A DNA stretch of 64,000 nt from Aliiglaciecola sp. M165. GTDB taxonomy: Bacteria > Pseudomonadota > Gammaproteobacteria > Enterobacterales > Alteromonadaceae. Of this stretch, positions 17,733 through 32,647 are shown one piece after another. Position 1 is the first letter of the stretch, and the number at the start of each line of letters is the position of its first letter. A program made the position numbers and the translations under genes. The notes beneath the pieces were generated by a model. That model saw only the letters and a program-made list of their open reading frames with translations, ran no database searches and was not told where the DNA came from. The stretch spans positions 186,001 through 250,000 of the forward strand of contig NZ_VKKH01000002.1 in NCBI RefSeq assembly GCF_007197995.1, written 5' to 3'.

Positions 17733-18299
17733 TCATGCTCGGCTGGTAAATTTCTGCTCGGCAGTATTTATCTTTATTTTTTCGCCAGTAGATATATATT
17801 CAGGAACTTGTACAACCAGCCCCGTCGACAAGGTTGCAGGTTTGGTTCTGGCACTGGCCGATGCACCTTTAATAGACGGGTCAGTTTCGGTAATGACCAG
17901 TTCTACCGATGGCGGTAATTCAATCCCCACAGGCTTCCCATCAACAATAAGCACTTGCAAGCCTTGGGTTTCTTCGTCGATAAACAACAGCTCTTCTGCA
18001 ATGGATTCTTTGTCTAACGAATAGGGTGTGTAATCTTCATTGTCCATAAACACGTATTCAGTGCCATCAACGTAAGAAAACGTCACCTTACGTCGGTAAA
18101 ATTCTGCCAGATTGATCACCTCATCTGCTTTGAAGCTTTCGTCAGCTTTTACACCTGTTGCGACTTCGTAGAGGCGCATTCGATAAAGACTTGCACCTGC
18201 TCGGCCGCTAGGAGTCAACTTGTTAATGTCCTTTACCAGATACACTTTTGAATTGTGTTCGATAGCTGCATTCTTTTTTATTTCACTGGCTTTAGGCAT
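17733..18299 (-). CDS. efpL: Elongation factor P-like protein EfpL (YeiP)
   Basis: A 188-residue paralogue of EF-P that helps ribosomes through difficult peptide bonds such as polyproline. The three beta-barrel domains are present: KOW-like (about 1-65), OB (about 70-130) and the C-terminal domain with [24 protein letters not shown]. The tip of domain I reads [10 protein letters not shown] with Arg33 where EF-P carries a modified lysine, which is the hallmark of the EfpL/YeiP branch. The start MPKASEIKK matches the family. It is three bases from the convergent solute-binding protein stop. Confidence 0.93.
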   Translation of the reverse strand: MPKASEIKKNAAIEHNSKVYLVKDINKLTPSGRAGASLYRMRLYEVATGVKADESFKADEVINLAEFYRRKVTFSYVDGTEYVFMDNEDYTPYSLDKESIAEELLFIDEETQGLQVLIVDGKPVGIELPPSVELVITETDPSIKGASASARTKPATLSTGLVVQVPEYISTGEKIKINTAEQKFTSRA

Positions 18300-18464
18300 T
18301 GTTTGGCTCTTTGTTACAGATGATTTAGGAAAGCTAGCGTATCACGCTCGCCAATTCGAAAGAAAGTGTATTGTTGGCTAAGCAACACTTCAAATATCAC
18401 GCGTTAAAAACATTCAGTTGTTGAGTTGCTGTGGTTTCAACGCGTAGCTCTACCAAGCCTATTT

Positions 18465-18956
18465 TTAACTAGTCTTTTCTAAGGTAATAAACTGATAATT
18501 ATAACGATTTTTCTGATCAGCAACGTGAGACTCTGTAGCTAAAACATGCCACTGAGCCTCCGCCGTATAATCTGGAAAATAGGTGTCGCCTTCAACATTC
18601 AAATCAATTTCTGTTAGGTATAGTCGGTGACACAAAGGTAAAAAGAACTCGTAAATCGTTCCGCCACCAATGACCATTAACTCCCCAACATCCCCCGCTG
18701 CCTGAATTGCTTTCTCGCAATTCTCGACCACGATAGCATCGGCTAACTTTAATTGTGGGTCGCGACTAATCACAATATTTACCCGACCAGGAAGGGCTTT
18801 ACCTATCGATTGATAGGTCTTTCTTCCCATTACAACCGGTTTGCCCAAAGTAATGCGCTTAAAGTGGGCCAAATCAGCGGGCAAATGCCAAGGCATGCTG
18901 TTGTCGGCACCAATAACACGGTTTTTCGCCATAGCGGCGATCATAGAGATTTGCAT
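18465..18956 (-). CDS. folA: Dihydrofolate reductase
   Basis: A 163-residue enzyme that reduces dihydrofolate to tetrahydrofolate with NADPH. Family landmarks are MIAAMAKNRVIGADNSMPWHLPADLAHFK with the catalytic acid region, GKPVVMGRKTYQSIGKALPGR for NADPH binding, VIGGGTIYEFFLP, and YLTEID. The length is normal for the chromosomal type I enzyme that is the trimethoprim target. It follows obgE on the same strand with a 46-base gap. Confidence 0.97.
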   Translation of the reverse strand: MQISMIAAMAKNRVIGADNSMPWHLPADLAHFKRITLGKPVVMGRKTYQSIGKALPGRVNIVISRDPQLKLADAIVVENCEKAIQAAGDVGELMVIGGGTIYEFFLPLCHRLYLTEIDLNVEGDTYFPDYTAEAQWHVLATESHVADQKNRYNYQFITLEKTS

Positions 18957-19002
18957 AGTATTCTTTTTTGTTTGTGCTTAATTAGCAGTGGCGCAGCAAA
19001 AA

Positions 19003-20169
<1,167 letters not shown>

Positions 20170-20248
20170 CTACCCCATCGCAACTCGACTGTAACAGTCG
20201 TGGAATCAGATTTGATTTTACTCTGACCCAGATAATTTCTCTAGCAAT

Positions 20249-20276
20249 AAAAAACCCCGCAAGAGCGGGGTTTTTT
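20249..20276. terminator. Strong, symmetric intrinsic terminator
   Basis: AAAAAACCCCGC / GCGGGGTTTTTT with an AAGA loop: a 12-bp perfect stem whose T/A tracts serve both strands. It lies 20 bases past the rpmA stop on the minus strand, ahead of obgE. Confidence 0.93.
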
Positions 20277-20296
20277 GAATGCGTTCTAAGCTCTTA

Positions 20297-20554
20297 TTAC
20301 TCAGCAACGATGCTCACGTATTTGCGGTTTTTAGGACCTTTCACGTCAAATTGTACTTTTCCATCGGAAAGTGCAAAAAGAGTGTGGTCTTTACCAATAC
20401 CCATGTTGTCTCCAGGGTGGAAACGCGTTCCACGCTGACGAACAATGATATTACCAGCTAATACAGACTCACCACCAAAACGCTTAACACCTAAACGTTT
20501 GCTTTCTGAGTCACGACCGTTACGAGTACTACCACCCGCCTTTTTATGTGCCAT
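20297..20554 (-). CDS. rpmA: 50S ribosomal protein L27
   Basis: An 85-residue ribosomal protein at the peptidyl-transferase side of the 50S subunit. It begins [22 protein letters not shown] and contains VIRQRG-type residues [14 protein letters not shown], all typical of bacterial L27. It is 15 bases after rplU in the conserved rplU-rpmA operon and is followed by a strong terminator. Confidence 0.98.
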   Translation of the reverse strand: MAHKKAGGSTRNGRDSESKRLGVKRFGGESVLAGNIIVRQRGTRFHPGDNMGIGKDHTLFALSDGKVQFDVKGPKNRKYVSIVAE

Positions 20555-20569
20555 TAGTTCGTACTCCTA

Positions 20570-20881
20570 TTAAGCGCTGATACCAGTGATTTTCACTTCT
20601 GTGAACCACTGACGGTGACCTTGCGTTTTACGAGAATGCTTACGACGACGGAACTTGACGATTTTAATTTTTTCGCCACGGCCATGAGTCACTACTTCTG
20701 CAGTTACTTTGCCGCCATCAACATAAGGCATACCGATTTTAACATCATCACCATTACTAACCATCAAGACGTTATCGAATTCAACTGCATCACCAGGTGC
20801 AACTTCGATTTTTTCTAGACGAACGGTTTGGCCTTCGGCCACACGGTGTTGTTTACCACCACTTTGGAAAACCGCGTACAT
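20570..20881 (-). CDS. rplU: 50S ribosomal protein L21
   Basis: A 103-residue ribosomal protein that binds 23S rRNA. The true start is ATG 20881 ([14 protein letters not shown]); the open frame extends 87 bases further upstream, but that part runs through the promoter and leader. The C-terminal [23 protein letters not shown] motif is diagnostic. GCGGAG is the ribosome binding site. A 5-bp hairpin GCGCT-CATT-AGCGC (20897-20910) sits in the leader just before it and may matter for ribosomal-protein feedback. Confidence 0.98.
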   Translation of the reverse strand: MYAVFQSGGKQHRVAEGQTVRLEKIEVAPGDAVEFDNVLMVSNGDDVKIGMPYVDGGKVTAEVVTHGRGEKIKIVKFRRRKHSRKTQGHRQWFTEVKITGISA

Positions 20882-20933
20882 ATTTAACTCCGCTCTGCGC
20901 TCATTAGCGCTACAATTCAAAAACAGGGCGCGA

Positions 20934-20962
20934 ATTGTACGTGAACTGACCTGTTCTAGCAA
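20934..20962 (-). promoter_or_regulatory. Promoter of rplU-rpmA
   Basis: On the minus strand TTGCTA (20957-20962), a 17-bp spacer and TACAAT (20934-20939) form a good sigma-70 promoter. Transcription would start near 20927 and give a leader of about 45 bases before rplU. Confidence 0.72.
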
Positions 20963-21027
20963 CCCCAAAAAGCGATTTTTTCATGTTAAATTGCAAACTT
21001 AAAAAAGCGCCTTTATTTTATCGGGTG

Positions 21028-21060
21028 TTGATTGGCACCTACTCGTGTTTTATGTAGAAT
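21028..21060 (+). promoter_or_regulatory. Probable ispB promoter
   Basis: TTGATT (21028-21033), 17 bases, TATGTA (21051-21056); an overlapping TAGAAT at 21055-21060 is an alternative -10. It is the only promoter-like pair between the divergent rplU and ispB genes on this strand. Confidence 0.45.
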
Positions 21061-21102
21061 CTGCGGCATGATAATTACCCGTATACGAGTCTGTATCTTA
21101 AC

Positions 21103-22074
21103 ATGGAATTAGACCAAATCCGCCAGCTTGCTGAAAATGATATGCAAGCCGTGAACGCTTTGATTCAACAACAGGTTAATTCCGATGTCGCGCTAATCAA
21201 CCAGCTTGGTTTTTATATTGTAAACAGTGGGGGCAAACGCATTCGCCCACTAATTACTGTATTAGCAGCTAGGGCTGTTGGCATTAATAGCCAAGAACAC
21301 CATACGCTGGCAGCCATTATCGAATTTATTCACACGGCTACATTGTTGCATGATGATGTGGTTGATGAATCAACCATGAGACGTGGGCGGGAAACCGCTA
21401 ATGCGGTTTTTGGAAATCAAGCCAGTGTTTTGGTTGGTGACTTTTTATATACGCGCTCGTTTCAGATGATGGTTAGCTTAAAGCGAATGCGGGTCATGGA
21501 AATTTTGTCCGATGCAACCAATGTTATCGCTGAAGGTGAAGTATTGCAGCTGATGAACTGCAACGACCCAGACACCTCTGAAGAAAGTTACATGGAAGTT
21601 ATTTATAGTAAAACGGCCCGTTTATTTGAAGCCGCAACCTTGCTAGCCGCAGTATTAACTGACCAAACACCTGACATTGAATTGGCAATGCAAGACTATG
21701 GACGTTATTTAGGCACTGCATTCCAATTGGTGGATGATATAATGGATTATGCTGCTGACAGCGATGAAATGGGTAAGAATGTCGGCGATGATTTGGCCGA
21801 AGGGAAACCCACATTACCGCTATTGTATGCGATGTGGCATGGTAATGAGCAGCAACAAGTTTTAATAAAGGACGCCATTGAGCATAACAATGGCATGGAC
21901 AATCTAGACGCTATTCTTGAAGCAATGATGCAAACCGGATCGCTGACTTATACCAAAAAGCAAGCACTGAAAGCCGCAGACCAAGCCATTGAGGCGCTTT
22001 CTCCATTGCCTGAATCTGAGTTCAAACAGGCATTGATAGGATTAGCACACATCTCTGTGGAGCGTGCAGCTTAA
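21103..22074 (+). CDS. ispB: Octaprenyl diphosphate synthase
   Basis: A 323-residue trans-polyprenyl diphosphate synthase that builds the ubiquinone/menaquinone side chain from farnesyl and isopentenyl diphosphate. The two aspartate-rich motifs are visible: LLHDDVVDESTMRRG near residue 85 and QLVDDIMDYAAD near residue 210, plus GGKRIRP near the start. The length matches E. coli IspB. It is divergent from rplU-rpmA, a conserved arrangement. Confidence 0.95.
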   Translation: MELDQIRQLAENDMQAVNALIQQQVNSDVALINQLGFYIVNSGGKRIRPLITVLAARAVGINSQEHHTLAAIIEFIHTATLLHDDVVDESTMRRGRETANAVFGNQASVLVGDFLYTRSFQMMVSLKRMRVMEILSDATNVIAEGEVLQLMNCNDPDTSEESYMEVIYSKTARLFEAATLLAAVLTDQTPDIELAMQDYGRYLGTAFQLVDDIMDYAADSDEMGKNVGDDLAEGKPTLPLLYAMWHGNEQQQVLIKDAIEHNNGMDNLDAILEAMMQTGSLTYTKKQALKAADQAIEALSPLPESEFKQALIGLAHISVERAA

Positions 22075-22087
22075 AATATTGTGGATC

Positions 22088-22609
22088 TCAGTCCACTATA
22101 AGTTCATGCAACTCCATGACAACCCAACCGTTAACAAATATATTCTCAGGGCGCGCAATGTCATAAATGATGTCCTGTTCGGCCATGGATTGCAGTTGTT
22201 GTCTGCTAAGCTGAAGCTTCTCAAGTCGATAAAAATTACGATGCATCGCTGCATCCAATTTTACATGTTTTGTAATCGACACTTTTTCCGAATGACCGAT
22301 ATTGCCAACTTTAAATGTTACTTGTTGCCCTTCAATCGACATTACCCGAATCGGCAAGTAACGAAACTGATGATCGGACTTAGGATCGATTTGATAGTAA
22401 TCAACAAAATAAAAATCATTAACAGCCGGTTCACTAATCAAAGCCATGCGCTGATCATGTTGATAGTCGATATAAACGGTATAAATAAAAACAAAGGCTA
22501 TGGTGAGAAGGAGCTCGTAGAAGTTTCTAAAAAAAACTTTTGCACTGGATAACCAGCCCGGCATATCTAGATTTGTAAAACCATGGGAATGAGTAAAACT
22601 TGCAACCAT
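22088..22609 (-). CDS. Hypothetical single-pass membrane protein
   Basis: A 173-residue protein I do not recognise. One hydrophobic segment (about residues 27-47, NFYELLLTIAFVFIYTVYI) follows a 26-residue cytoplasmic N-terminus, and a ~125-residue soluble domain follows, probably periplasmic. That domain has a beta-rich look in the first half and a helical, charged second half. It is convergent with ispB (13-base gap). No catalytic motif or lipobox is visible. Codon use looks like its neighbours, so it is probably a real gene. Confidence 0.65.
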   Translation of the reverse strand: MVASFTHSHGFTNLDMPGWLSSAKVFFRNFYELLLTIAFVFIYTVYIDYQHDQRMALISEPAVNDFYFVDYYQIDPKSDHQFRYLPIRVMSIEGQQVTFKVGNIGHSEKVSITKHVKLDAAMHRNFYRLEKLQLSRQQLQSMAEQDIIYDIARPENIFVNGWVVMELHELIVD

Positions 22610-22679
22610 CTGACCTTTCCTTTTGTTAACAGTTACTAATAAGTCTAGCTCAATAGGGTCTAGTGGAAAAGGTCTCTTA

Positions 22680-22859
22680 TCAATTCATATTTCGCAGTAT
22701 TTTCAAGTCACTTTCACTGATATCTAACCTTAGACTCGAGTTTTCGGCATCTTTCATACCTGATAATACTGGCAGTTCACTCGATAATTTAGCTGGTGAT
22801 GTGTCATTACTATCAGAATTTGCTGGCTTGGAATGGAAACCAAATGATTGTTCAAGCAT
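22680..22859 (-). CDS. Possible small 59-residue protein
   Basis: A short ORF on the minus strand, ATG 22859 to TGA 22680. It starts MLEQSFGFHSKPANSDSNDT and ends SDLKILRNMN. The start has a strong ribosome binding site (AAGGGGG five bases upstream). The product is hydrophilic, rich in Ser, Asn and Asp, with a likely C-terminal helix and no signal or membrane segment. It lies between the hypothetical membrane protein and the diguanylate cyclase on the same strand. The overlapping plus-strand frame lacks any ribosome binding site. Function unknown; it may not be expressed. Confidence 0.4.
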   Translation of the reverse strand: MLEQSFGFHSKPANSDSNDTSPAKLSSELPVLSGMKDAENSSLRLDISESDLKILRNMN

Positions 22860-23002
22860 AGAACCCCCTTAAAACCTCGTCAGGGTATCGGCCAGCAATG
22901 AATTTACTTGAACAAAATTCAAACGATTTTTAACAGAAGAACTATTGCGTTCATATATCTAACCCAAATCAGTCACGAAATAACCCCAATCTTAGATTTA
23001 GG

Positions 23003-24076
23003 TCAACTATGGATCACAACTTTATTTCGTCCGCTTCTTTTTGCTTTGTACAAAGCTCTATCTGCGGATCTAAATGCGGATTCAGTGTCTAAGCCATCGT
23101 TCAAATCGGCTACGCCCATACTGATTGTGACATCTTGTACATGAGGAAATGTTTCATGCTCAACGGCCCGGCGGACCCTTTCTGCTAAAATTGTGACGTC
23201 TTCGCCTAGCGCATCTTGGGTTAAGATCATGAATTCTTCGCCCCCCCATCGACCGATTACATCTGAGGGCCTGAGGTTCTTCTTGATACACTCAACCAAG
23301 GTTAACAGCACTTCATCGCCAGCTTGATGACCATAGGTATCGTTAATTTGTTTAAAATTATCAATATCTATTAATAACAGAGTGACCGCTTGTTGATTCG
23401 ACTCATAGCTATCCATAAGTTGCTGAAGATGTCGCCTATTGGCAATTTTCAACATCGAATCGAAATTAACGGCTTTTTCGAGATCCCTGGCGATGACGGT
23501 CTGTTTTTTGGAATCTCGTTTTAATCTAACCACCGCAAACATACATACGATGTATAAACCATGCGAAAGACTCATGTTGACCATCAGTAAACGCAGCTCG
23601 TGGTTTTGAACCGGAAATAACCCAGAAAAGGTGAGCAGTAACATAGCGACCAAGATCAAATAGACCGATATCGCAGCTATGATGGCCAAGCGTTTACTTA
23701 GAAATAAGAATGCCAAAATGTAAATAATAGGGATCCATTGCAATGACGTCGCAATAGAGTAGAGGTTGCCGTCTTCTGCTGCACTGAGAAAACCTAGCAC
23801 CGCTAACATTAATAAATAAATGGCGGCGTGAACAAATACTAATGTTTTGGCAAGGGTGTTTCGATTGAAAATGCGACTCAAAGCATATGAGATCAGGATC
23901 ACAATAATTGTGAGTCCGTAGCCAAAGCTATCGAAATAACGAACTAAGCCTGCTTGGTATTCAATAATCCAAACGGCAAACACAACCAAGATCCCAACTC
24001 GAAGAACGTTGAGAAAAATGACATCCTTCTCAGGCTTGGGTTTTCCATTCGTCGCTTTATCTTGGTGGTTATTCAA
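23003..24076 (-). CDS. Membrane-bound diguanylate cyclase (GGDEF)
   Basis: A 357-residue enzyme that makes cyclic di-GMP from two GTP. The N-terminal ~190 residues hold about six transmembrane helices with little soluble sensor domain. The C-terminal GGDEF domain (about residues 200-355) has the intact active-site motif GGEEF near residue 279. The inhibitory I-site RPSD lies five residues before it, so product feedback is expected. The signal perceived by the membrane part is unknown. Confidence 0.92.
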   Translation of the reverse strand: MNNHQDKATNGKPKPEKDVIFLNVLRVGILVVFAVWIIEYQAGLVRYFDSFGYGLTIIVILISYALSRIFNRNTLAKTLVFVHAAIYLLMLAVLGFLSAAEDGNLYSIATSLQWIPIIYILAFLFLSKRLAIIAAISVYLILVAMLLLTFSGLFPVQNHELRLLMVNMSLSHGLYIVCMFAVVRLKRDSKKQTVIARDLEKAVNFDSMLKIANRRHLQQLMDSYESNQQAVTLLLIDIDNFKQINDTYGHQAGDEVLLTLVECIKKNLRPSDVIGRWGGEEFMILTQDALGEDVTILAERVRRAVEHETFPHVQDVTISMGVADLNDGLDTESAFRSADRALYKAKRSGRNKVVIHS

Positions 24077-24181
24077 AATAGAACAGGAATTAAACTACAT
24101 TAATCTTATCGTTTCATTCTAGCCGTAAATACGAAAAACGCCGTAATAATTGTGTTTCAAAAAAAACCTGTTCGAATTTAA

Positions 24182-25510
<1,329 letters not shown>

Positions 25511-25629
25511 TTAACCTAAACAATGACCTTTGATTGGCCGCTACACTAACATAGAAGATAGGGGCTGGGTCAATATCCAGCTGCCCAGTTCAAACTACTT
25601 TTGAACCCGAAAATTTGTTGAAACTTGGC

Positions 25630-27618
25630 TCAATTCAGCTCTATAAGTTGCTCATTGCCACCCAATTGCATTTTTGCCAACTCTGTAAACAACGTACTGG
25701 GCTGGCCAAGCTGCTGTGCATAGATCTGACGATAGGCCAATACTGCCTTAACGTAATTTCTGGTTTCTTTGAAAGGGATCGTTTCGATCCATACATCCAT
25801 TGGCATTGCGTTATCTTTGGGTATCCACTTTTGTACTCTGCGCCACCCAGCGTTGTATGAAGCTGTTGCCAAAACCGGGTTGTTATCCATTTTATCAAGC
25901 AAATAACGCAAATACTGTGTACCAAACTCTGCATTCGTGTCGGGATTGTACAACACGTTTGAGCGGATCCTTTTCTTTGCAAGATATCGTGCTGTACCAG
26001 GTAACAATTGCATTAAACCACGAGCGCCAGCACTACTGTTGGCATCCGTCATAAACGAACTTTCTCGGCGGGCGATAGCGAATGCCCATGCTGGATCCAC
26101 TTGATTTGCTTCAGAATGGTTTTGCAATTCAGTTCGGTATGCCATAGGAAAGCGGCGCTTGATATCATCCAGGTATCCGGTAGTTGAAAATCCGTATATC
26201 GCCCTGTCATGCCATTGCCAACTATCGGCAAGCACCGCAGAAGCCAGCTTTTGCTCTTCAGTCAATTGTGATTGTAAATAGAACCACTCTCGTCTTGCTT
26301 GGGTAAATCGTTCGAGTTGAAGAAACTCATAAGCACGTTTTGCCGCTGGCATATTGGCAATTTGTGCAAGAGTTTGGGGATCAAACTCCAGCGGTCTATC
26401 AACAATGGTTGGCGATTTAGACAACTTGCCGCTTGCTAAAAAACCATAGTAGTGGCGTTGTTTAGAGAGCAAATCATAACCTGCCTGAGCATTGTCAACT
26501 GCATTCAACTGTTCAAAAGCTCTGGCCTGCCAATAACGAAAACTCAAATCTTGCGAGGCTTTTTTAGGTATCGCGTCAATTACATCTAACGCATGTTGCC
26601 AGTCGCCAGATTTTAAAACATGAGCTAGGTGCCAGCGGAATATTTGATCGTCTGCCTGTTGATGATTGGCCTTTTCGAGCCATTCTTCAGCTTTAGGATG
26701 CTCATCAATGGTAAGTGCAATGGCAAACTTGGATGCCATTTCTCGCTGTCGAAGCGGATTCACTTGATAACGCTTTAGTACGCCTTGCCAAGTTTTCAGT
26801 GCTAACTCTTCATCACGCCAAACAAGCCTGCCCAGGCCATACTGGAGAATATCCATTTCGTGTTCTGGGTATTTTTGTGGAAACCGCGACAAACGACTGA
26901 CAAAGCTCGGAGAGCGCCTTACGCTCAGCCACAAATCAGCTAAGTATTGCTTAGATTTTGGCAGCAAGGTTTTGAGATAAGGAAGTAACGTCTGATTGCC
27001 ACCGTTTCCCGCTAATTGCATGCGCGCGAGAACTTTATCTTCAGTGCGATAACCCGCTTTTTGCCATGCATCAAAGACTGGATCACATTCATTTGGTTGA
27101 GAACGGCCGACTACCCACAACTTACTTGCCTGCTCAAATACTTGTTGTTGATTACTCTCACCTTGTAATTGATAAGCCAGATACTGACAGGTTAATTCCA
27201 CGTTAGCCGTAGGGGAAAAGTATTCAAGGTATAACTCAGGTAAATCTTTTTTCTTTAGGTATTCCAACCATTTGTGGCGCAATGGCCGATCCAAAGGTGT
27301 ACCTTCGTACTTGGTTAGGAAATCATCGATTTTCTGTTGATTAGCCAGATACGGGTAGCGTTTCAGTGTGATTTGTTCGATGTAAGGCTCAAGAGCATAG
27401 CCATGCAATTGCTCCCTGAGTCTGCGGTATTCGGCAGAATTTGGCTTTGCGACCATGTTCTCCAATGCTTTATACACGTTGCGTTGGTGGGCCAATTCGT
27501 CACTGTTTCCATCAGGCATGACGGCCAATGTCGCAAAAGAGTGTGCAACGAAAGTAAAGGTGATAAATACCACTTTGGAGAATCTTAACAAGAGTAGATG
27601 CTTCCAGTAACAAAACAC
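25630..27618 (-). CDS. slt: Soluble lytic murein transglycosylase
   Basis: A 662-residue periplasmic enzyme that cuts peptidoglycan glycan strands with 1,6-anhydro-muramyl formation. It has a signal peptide (about 1-29), a long superhelical alpha-repeat U/L domain (about 35-480), and the C-terminal lysozyme-like SLT domain with FAIARRESSFMTDANSSAGARGLMQLLP, whose Glu is catalytic. The start codon is GTG 27618 with AAGG five bases upstream. It is divergent from fadB. Confidence 0.94.
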   Translation of the reverse strand: MFCYWKHLLLLRFSKVVFITFTFVAHSFATLAVMPDGNSDELAHQRNVYKALENMVAKPNSAEYRRLREQLHGYALEPYIEQITLKRYPYLANQQKIDDFLTKYEGTPLDRPLRHKWLEYLKKKDLPELYLEYFSPTANVELTCQYLAYQLQGESNQQQVFEQASKLWVVGRSQPNECDPVFDAWQKAGYRTEDKVLARMQLAGNGGNQTLLPYLKTLLPKSKQYLADLWLSVRRSPSFVSRLSRFPQKYPEHEMDILQYGLGRLVWRDEELALKTWQGVLKRYQVNPLRQREMASKFAIALTIDEHPKAEEWLEKANHQQADDQIFRWHLAHVLKSGDWQHALDVIDAIPKKASQDLSFRYWQARAFEQLNAVDNAQAGYDLLSKQRHYYGFLASGKLSKSPTIVDRPLEFDPQTLAQIANMPAAKRAYEFLQLERFTQARREWFYLQSQLTEEQKLASAVLADSWQWHDRAIYGFSTTGYLDDIKRRFPMAYRTELQNHSEANQVDPAWAFAIARRESSFMTDANSSAGARGLMQLLPGTARYLAKKRIRSNVLYNPDTNAEFGTQYLRYLLDKMDNNPVLATASYNAGWRRVQKWIPKDNAMPMDVWIETIPFKETRNYVKAVLAYRQIYAQQLGQPSTLFTELAKMQLGGNEQLIELN

Positions 27619-27879
27619 ATTGGCCTTAGGCTTAAACCTAAAGTTATCCGGCTAAATTTGCAAGAGAATACGGCTTGATATTGCAGAATTTAGCCTTATG
27701 TAAATGGAACGTTGAAATTAGGTTGCGCTTTCAAATCTGTTCAACAATATTTGTACGAATGCATGAATAAACCTCGTGCACACAAAAACCCTACACTAAG
27801 CTGCGCATAACACGAAAAAATGATTTTTTGATCTGTTTTCGAATGCAGCGAAATCCTTACTAAGATGAAGGAGACAACA

Positions 27880-31223
<3,344 letters not shown>

Positions 31224-31255
31224 TTTCTCGCACTCATTCACAAAAGCATTTTAAT

Positions 31256-31282
31256 AAGACGCGCAATAGCGCGTCTTTTTTT
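31256..31282 (+). terminator. Intrinsic terminator of fadBA
   Basis: AAGACGCGC / GCGCGTCTT with an AATA loop, followed by a T-run, 33 bases after the fadA stop. Confidence 0.92.
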
Positions 31283-31284
31283 GT

Positions 31285-31980
31285 TTAATTGATTAAATTG
31301 TATTGTTGAGTTGCAGTATCGCTCTGCAGACCAAAATGACCTAATGTATAAGTATAGCTCGCTGACTCATTCCAAATGCGACTGCTGTGAACACCACCAA
31401 CAGAGCAGACTCCTGTTGCACAGACCACTTGATCAATGTTGCTCTTTATTGAGTAGACTTTGTCTCCCAAAGGTTCGCCAAATAGACTATCCAGAAATGG
31501 ACTTTGAATGGACAGCCCATAATACCCACAAGTCGAACTCCATACGTTAAATGGGTACGCACCACAAGTCCACAAACCACGAAAAGCACCAGCGATGCCT
31601 ACAAAAGTATCGACACTAGAAGCGACACCCAATTTAGAAATTTGCTGTGCAGCCAAGGTTGCCCCCATTGAGTGACCGATGACGTCTATTTTACCCGTAC
31701 ATGAGTTGGCTAATGCGCTAACAATTGCCTGTCTGACAGGCGTTTCTTCGCTGCCATTGTGGTTGTTGCACGCCGCACAGGATTTCGATCCCCAATTAGG
31801 CCGGTAGATCTCAGAACTTGAATAGCCATTGCTCAGTAAAAGGTTATAAGTGTTATTCCAACTACTTGGTGATGCTGTATTCCCATGTACAAGTACAACG
31901 ACATCTCGACAAACGTTTGCAAATGTATTGTACGACACAAGTACACACGCGATTAAACAGAGCATTGAACGTTTTTTCAT
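31285..31980 (-). CDS. Secreted lipase (class 2 / LipA-EstA-like alpha/beta hydrolase)
   Basis: A 231-residue secreted enzyme. ATG 31980 begins a signal peptide (MKKRSMLCLIACVLVSYNTFA-N); the frame is open 58 codons further upstream, but that part is not signal-like. The mature protein has VVLVHGNTASPSSW (oxyanion hole), VIGHSMGATLAAQQ (nucleophile Ser) and GHFGLQ near the end (His). Eight cysteines suggest periplasmic or extracellular disulfides. This matches the Lipase_2 family of small triacylglycerol lipases/esterases. It is convergent with fadBA, which would use the released fatty acids, although co-regulation is not shown. Confidence 0.8.
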   Translation of the reverse strand: MKKRSMLCLIACVLVSYNTFANVCRDVVVLVHGNTASPSSWNNTYNLLLSNGYSSSEIYRPNWGSKSCAACNNHNGSEETPVRQAIVSALANSCTGKIDVIGHSMGATLAAQQISKLGVASSVDTFVGIAGAFRGLWTCGAYPFNVWSSTCGYYGLSIQSPFLDSLFGEPLGDKVYSIKSNIDQVVCATGVCSVGGVHSSRIWNESASYTYTLGHFGLQSDTATQQYNLIN

Positions 31981-32169
31981 TTTATTTTTCTCTCGATGAT
32001 AGGTTCTGAATAGGTTTAGTAGACAACCAATGAAATCAACATAGAACTTTAGTGCTACGGGATTTAGGAACCCTGGGTAACGCAATGATTCAAACTCAAC
32101 TACCCAAGAGAAAATATCTAGTAAACCAAACTTTATGTAAAACAGACTTGACATTGAATATTTTGTCGC

Positions 32170-32203
32170 TTAACCTTCACATTAAGTAAAGTATTATTTA
32201 CTT
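32170..32203 (+). promoter_or_regulatory. Promoter with XRE-type dyad operator
   Basis: TTAACC (32170-32175), 16 bases and TATTAT (32192-32197) form a plausible promoter. A perfect 7-bp dyad AAGTAAA-N6-TTTACTT (32184-32203) covers the -10 element. It precedes the membrane-protein/XRE gene pair and fits autorepression by the XRE protein. Confidence 0.58.
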
Positions 32204-32224
32204 TTTATCAAAGGAGATAGACAA

Positions 32225-32647
32225 ATGAATGCAATGTCAACAAAACCTGAAAAACTGGCCCAGCGGATGAAACGTTCATCAAAACAATTGATGATTTGGA
32301 CCTTTGGCTGGGTGTTCAGCCTCGCCATTGTTGCGTTTGGTCCAAAGTTTATATGGGACTTCGGCTCAACCTTTACCTTGATAGCCGTCACAGTCAACCT
32401 GATCATGGGATACAAAATGATCATCGCTAACAAAAATCACTTGGAAGATATGGATGAAATGCAGCGCAAAATACAGTTTAACGCTATGGCGATTTCTTTA
32501 GGTGTAAGCATGGTCTTTGGCGCCCTGTACGGACTGGTTGAGGCGGTCAAGCTATTTGAGCACGAACCGAACCCTTCAAACATCTTGTTTGTCATGGGTA
32601 TCAGCTATGGTATCGCGATTTTCTTCGGATACCGGAGATATGCATGA
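32225..32647 (+). CDS. Small four-helix membrane protein of a membrane/XRE pair
   Basis: A 140-residue inner-membrane protein of unknown function. Hydrophobic segments lie at about residues 22-42, 48-67, 88-106 and 120-136, with the polar loop ANKNHLEDMDEMQRKIQ between the second and third. AAGGAG is the ribosome binding site. Its stop overlaps the start of the XRE gene by four bases (ATGA), so translation is coupled. Similar membrane-protein plus short-XRE pairs are widespread but poorly studied. Confidence 0.75.
   Translation: MNAMSTKPEKLAQRMKRSSKQLMIWTFGWVFSLAIVAFGPKFIWDFGSTFTLIAVTVNLIMGYKMIIANKNHLEDMDEMQRKIQFNAMAISLGVSMVFGALYGLVEAVKLFEHEPNPSNILFVMGISYGIAIFFGYRRYA

Noticed and set aside
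22663-22872. Plus-strand 69-codon ORF from a GTG
   Set aside because: No ribosome binding site and poor protein character. The opposite strand carries a better small ORF with a strong site.
27619-27879. FadR or PsrA operator in front of fadB
   Set aside because: I searched the slt-fadB gap for the known palindromic forms and saw only partial half-sites, so no call is made.
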